The notes under the pieces were generated by a model that saw nothing but the letters and a program-made list of their open reading frames with translations, made no database searches and had not been told where the DNA came from. From Hymenobacter metallilatus (GTDB taxonomy: Bacteria > Bacteroidota > Bacteroidia > Cytophagales > Hymenobacteraceae), in assembly GCF_003944705.1 (NCBI RefSeq), contig NZ_RWIS01000005.1, positions 186,001 through 250,000 of the forward strand: a stretch of DNA of 64,000 bases, written 5' to 3'. Each line of letters begins with the position of its first letter. The first letter of the stretch is position 1. This document shows, piece by piece, positions 58,301 to 64,000 of the stretch. Both the position numbers and the translations under genes were made by a program.

Positions 58301-59851
58301 GAGCAGGCCGGTGGCCTCCAGCCTTTTGGTACCAGCGCCCCCAGCTCCGTCATTAGTCTTGAAGCCGGAAGTACGTATGTGTACAGCAACCCGGCCGCGT
58401 CGAACAATGTGCCCCCGCTGGCCGGCAGAACTTTCGGCCACCTGGAGTTCAACGTTGGCAGCGGGGTTACAACTACCTCCGGTGCCAACAGCAGCCTGAT
58501 CATACTGGGTAACCTGACGGTGACCAGCGGAACGGTGGGACTGAATCTGGACGCCGATATTACCATCGGCGGCAATATTACCGTTGAGAGCGGCGCTACC
58601 GTAACCTTCATTCCTGAGGAAGGCGGAATAGAAACGGTTACGCTGAACGGAACGGCCCAGCAAACTATCAGTGGTAGCGGGACGCTTACATTCGGTCCAA
58701 CCTCAACCCTGCGGGTCAACAATGCCGCGGGCATTGCCCTGGCCCGCCCACTGGCTGTGCAACGCCTGCAGTTGAGTAATGGACTGGTAACCACGAGCAG
58801 CGCCGCTGGCTTAACCCTGCTAAGCGGTGCCACGCTCACGGGCGGGAGCAGCAGCAGCTATATTCGTGGGCCGCTGGTGCGGCAGATAGGCACAGTTACA
58901 ACGGCTACTTCCTTCCTGTTTCCAATTGGAAAAGATGGGAAATACCGCCCCTCCACGCTCACCATTACCACGCAGACGGGTACAACTTCTTACACGGCCG
59001 AGCTACTTAATCAGTCGGCCCGCACTTCCGCACTGATGGCCCCGCTCACCCGCGTTTCGGCGTTCCGGTACACCACCATCACGCCCGATGCGCAGCCGGC
59101 AGGCTTCAGTGGTACAGTCACGCTCAGCTTCGAAACCGACGACCAGGTAACTGACCCTGCGGCTGCCACTTTTGTAGTAGCCAAACGCAGCAGTGGAAGC
59201 GGGCCCTGGGAAAGTATCGGACGCACGGCCAGCTCGGGCAGCCCCACCGCCGGAACCCTTACTTCAGACGTCTTCACCACTTTTAGCGACTTTGCCCTGG
59301 CCAGCACCGCTGCAGAGTATGCGGTGAATCCATTGCCGGTTACGTTGGTGTCGTTTGAGGCCGTAGCTGCCTACCCGGCCGTACGCCTAGCCTGGGCTAC
59401 AGCCTCCGAGCAGAATAACCTGGGCTTTGAGGTACAACGCTCCAGCAATGGCATTGACTTCCAGACTATTGGCCGGGTGCAGGGGCATGGCACTACCAGT
59501 CAGGGCCGGCAATACACCTTTCTGGATACTTCCGTCCCTGGTGGTACTCTGTACTACCGCCTCCGCCAGTTGGATAGCAACGGCAAATACTCATACTCCA
59601 GTGTGCGCGTGCTGAGCCAGCAACAGGTCGTGAGCCTGTTCCCGAACCCGGCGCGTACTACTGTTACCCTGCAATTACCGCTGGCTCAGCAGGCATCATA
59701 CCAAATACTAAATGGGCTGGGAAGCGTGGTACTGCAGGGTGTAACGCACGGCACTACGCAGTTGCCAGTAGCCGCACTGCCCGCAGGCGTATACCAGGTA
59801 CACGTTATTACTGCTGCCGGACGCTCTGTCCAAAAATTCGTGAAAGAGTAA
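55337..59851 (+). CDS. Very large type IX-secreted protein with lamin-tail domain
   Basis: 1504 residues. Signal peptide near residue 33 (LLGRLLFILLLCPLAGWGQS). Domains in order: N-terminal beta domain (about 35-175), repeats of the same Ig-like type as the neighbour (about 175-515; for example AQTYTLTGTDLTSGVTVTAPSGYEV), a lamin-tail domain at about 519-700 (VLISQVYGGGGNSQAPYNADFIELHNTTSSDLVVGGYSVQY), a choice-of-anchor D-like domain (about 700-820), a long beta-helix-like part and a FN3-like region at about 1336. The C-terminal domain (LFPNPARTTVTLQLP ... RSVQKFVKE) is the T9SS sorting signal. Probably a surface adhesin or nuclease-associated protein; no catalytic motif found. Confidence 0.88.
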   Translation: MPQPYFSFLSGRPKLLGRLLFILLLCPLAGWGQSTIFNVAGGGAAPTGWTLQNNNVTQPIDQTSYWLIETNPTDVITTASYDLTAYTSATFTVDVATYGSGGNNPAKVEVSYNGGSSYTQTATTATPTSSTYVTTTSISLSSVSDKVVLRFTNNGTTGRGVRMRNFKLVAASPNPTLTPNPTTLTGFTYVVGSTTSASKNFALTGSNLTAGSAIVVTAPADYEVSTDNSTFGNTATLANTAGGTLASTTIYVRLKLGLAVGNYNGQTITISGGGTATAATVTVSGTVTAAPALIVAPGSLNEFTTPQGTASAAQTYTLTGTDLTSGVTVTAPSGYEVAQSATSTTTPGSFTGSLTVSQTNAATGRTLYVRLAAATAAGTYGTSAAPLTVSNAASGAVTQNVAVYGTVAQPTPAITATPSSLTGFGTQAGTPSAEQTYSLTPTALSAPVTVTAPAGYEVSLTSGTGFASSVQAPATGATTIYVRLTGATTGSFAGNITNVSGSVSQNVAVNGLVSLPPTAGQVLISQVYGGGGNSQAPYNADFIELHNTTSSDLVVGGYSVQYASASGSSWVSLTIPANTTIAAGGYYLIRASNTGSNGASLPTPDLTTNFSMSSTAAKIALVGNATPLNGSCPSANVLDLVGYGAAATCAEGQPTSDLSNTTAALRQNSGCLDTQDNSTDFSVTAPAPRNSASPANICTPQPEINLAQAGTNLPVGSTLAFGSTAQATTVSLTVDIQNKGNAVLNLTGTPVVSITGTHAADFTVTQPSASTVAANGSVSVTVSFTPSGGGTRTATLTIASNDLDENPYQLTLTGTVPTAYTWNGTGSSWDAAASWTPSRTTPTAQDVLVIDGSTATITTDFASGQSIAQLLIRNNANVTLTNTGARTLTISNGNTTGADLVVEAGSALTVTSPNSTGLTLQLGSGATGAIGGSVILENGAHRVLGSGVGSLQFVSGSSFLQTATFSGNAFGATSTYAGTVIFRSGSRLEQAGGLQPFGTSAPSSVISLEAGSTYVYSNPAASNNVPPLAGRTFGHLEFNVGSGVTTTSGANSSLIILGNLTVTSGTVGLNLDADITIGGNITVESGATVTFIPEEGGIETVTLNGTAQQTISGSGTLTFGPTSTLRVNNAAGIALARPLAVQRLQLSNGLVTTSSAAGLTLLSGATLTGGSSSSYIRGPLVRQIGTVTTATSFLFPIGKDGKYRPSTLTITTQTGTTSYTAELLNQSARTSALMAPLTRVSAFRYTTITPDAQPAGFSGTVTLSFETDDQVTDPAAATFVVAKRSSGSGPWESIGRTASSGSPTAGTLTSDVFTTFSDFALASTAAEYAVNPLPVTLVSFEAVAAYPAVRLAWATASEQNNLGFEVQRSSNGIDFQTIGRVQGHGTTSQGRQYTFLDTSVPGGTLYYRLRQLDSNGKYSYSSVRVLSQQQVVSLFPNPARTTVTLQLPLAQQASYQILNGLGSVVLQGVTHGTTQLPVAALPAGVYQVHVITAAGRSVQKFVKE

Positions 59852-59866
59852 CACGACAGCAAAAAA

Positions 59867-59894
59867 GGCAGCTACCTGATATCAGGTAGCTGCC
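59867..59894 (-). terminator. Palindromic terminator, minus strand
   Basis: 28-nt perfect palindrome GGCAGCTACCTGAT-ATCAGGTAGCTGCC. The T-run TTTTTT follows on the minus strand, so it serves iscA-side transcripts, possibly also the plus strand. Confidence 0.8.
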
Positions 59895-59908
59895 TGCTGG
59901 GCTTGCAC

Positions 59909-59950
59909 AAAAAAACAAACGCCTCTGTCCATATCGGGCAGGGGCGTTTG
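59909..59950 (-). terminator. Terminator of iscA
   Basis: Stem of 12 bp CAAACGCCTCTG/CAGGGGCGTTTG (one mismatch) with T7 after it on the minus strand. Confidence 0.85.
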
Positions 59951-59967
59951 TATGAAGCGAAGGTCGG

Positions 59968-60294
59968 TTACACCGAAAAGCTTTCCCCGCAGCCGCAGGT
60001 GCGGGAGGCGTTGGGGTTGTCGAAGTAAAAGCCCTTGCCGTTCAATCCATCCGAGAAATCCAGCTGAGTACCAGCCAGGTAAAGGAAGCTTTTCATATCT
60101 ACCACCACCTTCACGCCTTTGTCCTCAAACTCCTGGTCCATGGGCTTTACTTCATTGTCGAAGTCGAGCTTGTAGCTCAGACCGGAACAGCCGCCGCCGG
60201 CCACCGAGGCCCGCAAACGGTAGGTAGCATCCAGCTCTGCATCCTGCATGAGCTTTTCAACTTTCTCCTTAGCTTTATCAGAAACGGTAATCAT
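59968..60294 (-). CDS. iscA: A-type Fe-S carrier / iron-sulfur cluster insertion protein
   Basis: 108 residues. Conserved Cys in GGGCSGLSYKLDF and CGCGESF (three Cys of the HesB/IscA type) plus FLYLAGTQLDFSDGLNGKGFYFDNPNASRTCGCG. A-type carriers hand assembled clusters to apo-proteins. The gene stands apart from iscS/iscU; whether IscA, SufA or ErpA cannot be told from sequence alone. Confidence 0.92.
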   Translation of the reverse strand: MITVSDKAKEKVEKLMQDAELDATYRLRASVAGGGCSGLSYKLDFDNEVKPMDQEFEDKGVKVVVDMKSFLYLAGTQLDFSDGLNGKGFYFDNPNASRTCGCGESFSV

Positions 60295-60361
60295 GGGGCA
60301 AAATGGCTAGTTCAGGCGTCTGCTTGTGTCACCCGAAAAGGGAATGTCGGTAGTAGAACAG

Positions 60362-60369
60362 CAAAGATA
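60362..60369 (-). promoter_or_regulatory. -7 box of iscA
   Basis: TATCTTTG on the minus strand matches TAnnTTTG exactly; the ATG is 67 nt downstream. No TTG at the expected distance. Confidence 0.55.
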
Positions 60370-60390
60370 CGGTGCTTGTTCAGAAACATT

Positions 60391-60801
60391 CTAAGAACTT
60401 GGGTTAAGCACCACGCTAAACACGGTAATAGTCGTCAGGTCGCGGCCGTAATACAGTTTATCCAGTGCTTCATACACATTGTGCGCCCGGAAGTAAGAAG
60501 TCTGCAGCTCTTTGTCGCCGCGGGTGCGCCACTGAATAGTATAGGAGCTTTCTTCGTCGCGGAACCGCTGCACATAGGTTAGCATCTTGCGCAGGGCATC
60601 CAGCTTGTCGTAGCCGGTTTCATACCGGAACAGGAAACTCTGTTGGTGCCGCGGATTTACCGTAATCAGGTCCAGCCGCGTCTGGCCGTCCAGCTGCCGG
60701 AACTCGAACAGCAAATTGCCCGGCCCCAGTCCCAGATATTCTTCAATCTGGCGCTGGATACGGGCACTTTCTACGTGGATATCGGTAGGGGAGAAGTCCA
60801 T
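60391..60801 (-). CDS. Conserved protein of unknown function
   Basis: 136 residues. An alpha/beta protein with LFEFRQLDGQTRLDLITVNPRHQQSFLFRYETGYDKLDALRKMLTYVQRFR, then SYTIQWRTRGDKELQTSYFRAHNVYEALDKLYYGRDLTTITVFSVVLNP. I do not recognise a family. It is in the Fe-S gene cluster on the same strand but a strong terminator separates it from iscU. Confidence 0.7.
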   Translation of the reverse strand: MDFSPTDIHVESARIQRQIEEYLGLGPGNLLFEFRQLDGQTRLDLITVNPRHQQSFLFRYETGYDKLDALRKMLTYVQRFRDEESSYTIQWRTRGDKELQTSYFRAHNVYEALDKLYYGRDLTTITVFSVVLNPSS

Positions 60802-60833
60802 GCTTACAGGAGCTAGAAATCAGGAGGTAAAAA

Positions 60834-60895
60834 AAGGAGCTAGAGGATAAAACGACCAACCATGCAGGCAGGTACATTTTATCCTCTAGCTCCTT
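60834..60895. terminator. Terminator of iscU (large inverted repeat)
   Basis: Arms of 19 nt (60834-60852 and 60877-60895, GGAGCTAGAGGATAAAA core) are complementary, with a 24-nt loop and T-run TTTTTTT after it on the minus strand. Confidence 0.88.
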
Positions 60896-60912
60896 ACTGC
60901 TTCGCTACCGGA

Positions 60913-61329
60913 CTAGTGGTGTGATTTGGCCATTTCCAGCTCGGGAAGGCCGTTTTTTACCCGGTAGTCGTTGATGGCCGACTTAATGGCGTCCTCGGCT
61001 AGTACCGAGCAGTGAATTTTTACGGGCGGCAACGCCAGCTCCTCCACAATTTCCATGTTGTCGATGGCCAGGGCCTCATCTACCGTCTTACCCTTCAGCC
61101 ACTCCGTCGCCAAAGACGAGGAGGCAATGGCCGAACCGCAGCCAAAGGTTTTGAATTTAGCGTCGGTGATGGTGTTGGTGGCTTCATCTACCTCAATCTG
61201 CAGACGCATTACGTCGCCGCATTCAGGCGCGCCTACCAAACCAGTACCTACGTTCTTTTTGCTCTTGTCCAGCGTGCCCACGTTGCGGGGGTTGCTGTAA
61301 TGGTCGATTACCTTATCGGAGTAAGCCAT
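60913..61329 (-). CDS. iscU: Iron-sulfur cluster scaffold protein IscU
   Basis: 138 residues, typical length. MAYSDKVIDHYSNPRNVG, the three cluster-binding Cys in PECGDVMRL, FGCGSAIASSSL and KIHCSVLAEDAI, and the LPPVKIHCS signature. IscU receives sulfur from IscS and builds 2Fe-2S clusters. It is followed by a histidine tail. It lies 98 nt from iscS in the same direction. Confidence 0.95.
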   Translation of the reverse strand: MAYSDKVIDHYSNPRNVGTLDKSKKNVGTGLVGAPECGDVMRLQIEVDEATNTITDAKFKTFGCGSAIASSSLATEWLKGKTVDEALAIDNMEIVEELALPPVKIHCSVLAEDAIKSAINDYRVKNGLPELEMAKSHH

Positions 61330-61427
61330 GGCTTTTTTATTAGTTGTCAGTTGGTGGTTGTTAGTTATCAGGTAATAGTGCCGGGTGCTTTGCTAGCAAC
61401 GAGCAACTATCAGCTGACAGCTAAATA

Positions 61428-62642
61428 TTAATGCTCAGCCCACTCAATGGAGTTGAGGTCAATGCCTTCTTTGAACATCTCCCAGAGCGGCGACATCTCA
61501 CGGAGCTTCGTTACGGCTTCCTTTACGTGGTTGATGGCGTAATCGATTTGCTCGTCGGTGGTGAAGCGCGAAAGGCCGAAGCGAAGGGAGCTGTGGGCGA
61601 GGTCGTCGCTGAGACCCAGGGCTTTGAGTACGTAAGATGGCTCCAAAGAAGCAGAGGTGCAAGCCGAGCCGGAGGATACGGCCAGATCTTTCACGCCCAT
61701 CATCAAACCCTCACCTTCCACGTATTTGAAGCTGATGTTGGCTACGTGCGGCAAACGGTGTTCTACCGAGCCATTCACGTAGCTTTCCTCCAGTGTCAGC
61801 AGCTCCCGCTCCAGCCGGTCGCGCATGGCGCTAAGGCGGGCCGTATCGGCGGCCATTTCCTGTTTGGCCAGTTCGCAGGCTTTACCCAGGCCCACAATAC
61901 CGGGCACGTTGAGGGTACCGGAGCGCATACCCCGCTCGTGGCCGCCCCCATCCATCTGGGCGGTTACTTTCACGCGGGGGTTCTTGCGGCGCACGTACAA
62001 AGCACCTACGCCTTTGGGGCCGTACATTTTGTGGGCCGTAAAGGCCATCAGGTCAATGCCATCGGCCAGCACGTCCACCGGAATCTTACCTACGGCCTGG
62101 GTGCCGTCCGTCATGAACAGGGCCCCGTGCTTATGGGCAATGGCGGCAATTTCGCGGATGGGCTGAATAGTGCCGGTTTCGTTGTTGCCGTACATAATGG
62201 TCACCAGAATGGTTTCCGGCGTCATGGCAGCTTCCAGCTCTTCCAGGCTGATGAGGCCCTCGGCGTTTACGGGCAAGTAAGTAACGCGGCCTCCCAGCTT
62301 CTCAATGTGCTTGCAGGTATCCAGCACAGCTTTGTGCTCGGTGGTGGCAGTGATGATGTGGTTACCCTTCTGGGCATACATCTCAAATACGCCTTTAATG
62401 CCCAGGTTGTCCGATTCGGTAGCCCCCGAGGTGAAAATGATTTCCTTGGGGTCACAGTTGATCAGGCCGGCAATCTGCTCGCGGGCGTAGTCCACGGCTT
62501 CTTCAGCAGCCCAGCCAAAAGGGTGGTTACGCGAAGCAGCGTTGCCGAATACCTCCGTCAGGTACGGCATCATGGCCTCCAGAACACGCGGGTCGAGGGG
62601 CGTGGTGGCGTTGTTGTCGAGGTAAATAGGTAGCTTGAGCAT
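61428..62642 (-). CDS. iscS: Cysteine desulfurase IscS
   Basis: 404 residues. PLP lysine in [20 protein letters not shown], and the mobile active-site Cys in [17 protein letters not shown]. The enzyme takes sulfur from cysteine to make Fe-S clusters and thio-tRNA. First gene of the iscS-iscU pair; its promoter -7 box lies about 94 nt upstream. Confidence 0.96.
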   Translation of the reverse strand: MLKLPIYLDNNATTPLDPRVLEAMMPYLTEVFGNAASRNHPFGWAAEEAVDYAREQIAGLINCDPKEIIFTSGATESDNLGIKGVFEMYAQKGNHIITATTEHKAVLDTCKHIEKLGGRVTYLPVNAEGLISLEELEAAMTPETILVTIMYGNNETGTIQPIREIAAIAHKHGALFMTDGTQAVGKIPVDVLADGIDLMAFTAHKMYGPKGVGALYVRRKNPRVKVTAQMDGGGHERGMRSGTLNVPGIVGLGKACELAKQEMAADTARLSAMRDRLERELLTLEESYVNGSVEHRLPHVANISFKYVEGEGLMMGVKDLAVSSGSACTSASLEPSYVLKALGLSDDLAHSSLRFGLSRFTTDEQIDYAINHVKEAVTKLREMSPLWEMFKEGIDLNSIEWAEH

Positions 62643-62735
62643 GGCTCGGGGTATCTGGTTTCAGCGGAGAATCATTCGCAGGTAGAACACAAAAACTTGT
62701 AAACAGGTTTTCCTTTCTTCCCACATTTGTAGCTG

Positions 62736-62743
62736 CAAAAGTA
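62736..62743 (-). promoter_or_regulatory. -7 box of iscS
   Basis: TACTTTTG on the minus strand matches TAnnTTTG; leader of about 90 nt, long enough for a regulator, though I see no IscR-like site. Confidence 0.55.
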
Positions 62744-62796
62744 GAACAAAACCAAAGAAGCCGCGCTATGGCGGTTTCGTCCTTTTCAACTAATCT

Positions 62797-63201
62797 ATGC
62801 TCACCAACCTCGAACATTTGGGCCTCGCCGTTAAAGACCTGGAAGCGGCTACTACTTTATATACTACGCTACTGGGCCAGGAGCCTTACAAGCGGGAGCA
62901 TGTGGCCTCTGAGGCCGTGGATACTGTGTTTTTTCGGGTAGGCGGCTCCAAAATTGAGCTGTTGGCCGGTACCTCACCCGACAGCGCCATTACCCGCTAC
63001 CTGGAAAAAAAGCCCGAAGGCATTCATCATGTGGCCTTTGAGGTAGACGATATCCGGGCGGAAATGGGGCGGCTGCGGGCCGCGGGCTTTCAGCTGCTCA
63101 ACGAAGAGCCCAAGCGCGGAGCCGATAACAAGCTGGTGTGCTTCGTGCATCCCAAGTCGGCGGGTGGGGTACTGGTGGAGCTGTGTCAGAGCATCAACTA
63201 A
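62797..63201 (+). CDS. mce: Methylmalonyl-CoA epimerase
   Basis: 134 residues. Vicinal oxygen chelate fold: MLTNLEHLGLAVKDLEAATTLYTTLLG, IELLAGTSPDSAITRYLEKKPEGIHHVAFEVDDI and FVHPKSAGGVLVELCQ, with metal-binding His 7, His in IHHVAF and Glu in LVELC. It interconverts (R)- and (S)-methylmalonyl-CoA in the propionate pathway. It is transcribed away from iscS; the next gene follows after 12 nt. Confidence 0.92.
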   Translation: MLTNLEHLGLAVKDLEAATTLYTTLLGQEPYKREHVASEAVDTVFFRVGGSKIELLAGTSPDSAITRYLEKKPEGIHHVAFEVDDIRAEMGRLRAAGFQLLNEEPKRGADNKLVCFVHPKSAGGVLVELCQSIN

Positions 63202-63213
63202 ACAGGAGTACGC

Positions 63214-63789
63214 ATGAAGTTTTTTCGTCAGGAAGTAGACAATGCCGTGGATGCCCTGCTGATGCAGCAGGTGATACTGTATCCCACCGATACCGTGTGG
63301 GGGCTGGGCTGCGACGCCGAGGTGACGCGCGCCGTGGACCAGGTGTACAAGCTAAAAAACCGGCCCGCCGAAAAAGCCTGCATTGTACTGGTTGCCGATG
63401 AGCAAATGTTTGCCCGCTACGCCACCGTGGTGCCCCCCAACCTGACGGAGCTGCTGGCCACGCAGGAGCGGCCTACCACGTACGTGGTGCCCGGCAGCCG
63501 GCAGCTGGCCCCCAACCTGCTGGCCCCCGACGGCAGCATTGGTTTGCGCGTGGTGCAGCAGGATGAGTTTTGCCGGCTGGTAATCCGTCGGCTGGGTCAC
63601 GGGCTGGTATCCACTTCTGCCAACCTGAGCGGGGAGCCTACCCCGGCTGTGTTCAGCGAAATTAACCCGGTGCTGGTGCGCAAGGCCGATTACGTGGTGA
63701 ACTGGCGGCAGGATGATGAAACCCGCTCGGCGCCCTCCCGGGTTGTGCGGGTACTGGCCGATGGGGGGCTGGAAGTGTTGCGCGGCTGA
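63214..63789 (+). CDS. Threonylcarbamoyl-AMP synthase-like (Sua5/YciO/YrdC)
   Basis: 191 residues. YPTDTVWGLGCDAEVTRAVDQVYKLKNRPAEKACIVLVAD matches the YrdC fold (K-x-R-P). LLATQERPTTYVV, STSANLSGEPTPAVFSEI follow. Members make L-threonylcarbamoyl-AMP for t6A of tRNA; YciO-like paralogues are also possible because the region after the core is short. Likely co-transcribed with mce. Confidence 0.88.
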   Translation: MKFFRQEVDNAVDALLMQQVILYPTDTVWGLGCDAEVTRAVDQVYKLKNRPAEKACIVLVADEQMFARYATVVPPNLTELLATQERPTTYVVPGSRQLAPNLLAPDGSIGLRVVQQDEFCRLVIRRLGHGLVSTSANLSGEPTPAVFSEINPVLVRKADYVVNWRQDDETRSAPSRVVRVLADGGLEVLRG

Positions 63790-63882
63790 TGCGAAGGAAA
63801 AAGGCAAGCGTAGCCGGGTTACCTTTTGTGCCGGGAGAGTATGAAGTGCTGAATTCAACTCCAACCCATTCGACTTTTTGCC

Positions 63883-64000
63883 ATGAAATTCTCTTTCAAA
63901 TCCCTGCTCGTTCTGGCCGCATTTGCTCCTTTCGCCCTGGCTTCGTGCTCGGAGAAAACGCAGGAAAATGCTGAGGCTACTGCCGAAAGCGCAGCTAACG
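63883..64000 (+). CDS. Lipoprotein, 5' part (cut by window end)
   Basis: 39 codons visible. KFSFKSLLVLAAFAPFALASC is a lipoprotein signal with lipobox ALASC, followed by a Glu/Ala/Asn-rich stretch. The start at 63883 gives a proper N-region. A weak -7 match (TACCTTTTG, 63820-63828) lies 54 nt upstream. Confidence 0.75.
   Translation, partial: MKFSFKSLLVLAAFAPFALASCSEKTQENAEATAESAAN

Noticed and set aside
61330..61427. Near-repeats GTTGTCAGTTGGTGGTTGTTAG and TCAGCTGACAGCT between iscS and iscU
   Set aside because: Short, imperfect intergenic repeats similar to those at 37690-37735; too variable for a named element.
1..64000. Insertion sequences, CRISPR arrays and rRNA
   Set aside because: No transposase motif, terminal inverted repeats, spaced identical repeats or rRNA segments were seen on either strand.

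Overview
The window looks like chromosome of a GC-rich Bacteroidota of the Hymenobacter/Cytophagales type. Reasons seen in the sequence: promoters of the TTG-N19/20-TAnnTTTG class, almost no Shine-Dalgarno sequences, many start codons a few bases downstream of a -7 box, two very large proteins with type IX secretion C-terminal sorting domains, and a CsgE/F/G-type curli system. The genus is inferred from overall resemblance, not from a marker gene.

Bases 1 to about 34,600 are the right-hand part of a tailed (siphovirus-like) prophage whose left end, integrase and repressor lie outside the window. It abuts the 3' end of a tRNA-Arg(CCG), the probable attachment site. Early genes (93-9913) form a tight rightward array: excisionase-like HTH protein, putative ssDNA-annealing protein, ParB-like protein, DEDDh exonuclease, a replication initiator whose own gene carries seven iterons (a lambda-O-like origin), a solitary DNA methyltransferase and several tiny proteins. 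Late genes follow: nuclease, membrane proteins, terminase, a tail chaperone with a textbook -1 frameshift site, SGNH-type tail spike, distal tail genes, an inverted tape-measure gene, then protease/scaffold, capsid, portal, connectors and lysis genes. Module order is permuted relative to typical siphophages.

The most striking signal is a phage transcription system. The last prophage gene (minus strand, 33901-34422) encodes an ECF-like sigma factor. Six sites with GGGAAA-N13-G(G/C)CGTGATA (or a close variant) sit at the head of every late transcription unit and nowhere that I found among the early genes. GGAAA-N15-CGT is the classical ECF promoter layout, and in five of six sites the start codon lies 4-8 nt after the -10-like element, so the late mRNAs are predicted to be leaderless. 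One lipoprotein gene of the SGNH esterase type (17642-18283) sits between terminators with a host-type -7 box and is a probable lysogenic-conversion gene (moron).

From 34,600 to 44,500 the chromosome carries housekeeping genes: tRNA-Arg, Ohr peroxidase, a transglutaminase-like protein, sucC, a GH113-like glycosidase, lolD, a chromosomal relative of the phage annealing protein, recQ, a DUF4304 protein and murI. From 44,640 to 51,270 lies a curli cluster (csgE, csgF, csgG with a fused beta-barrel, two curlin subunits, a CsgH-like protein) followed by a TolB/PD40 lipoprotein. Two giant secreted adhesin-like proteins occupy 51,809-59,851. The right end has Fe-S cluster assembly genes (iscA, iscU, iscS) on the minus strand, then methylmalonyl-CoA epimerase, a Sua5/YrdC-type tRNA modification enzyme and the start of a lipoprotein gene.
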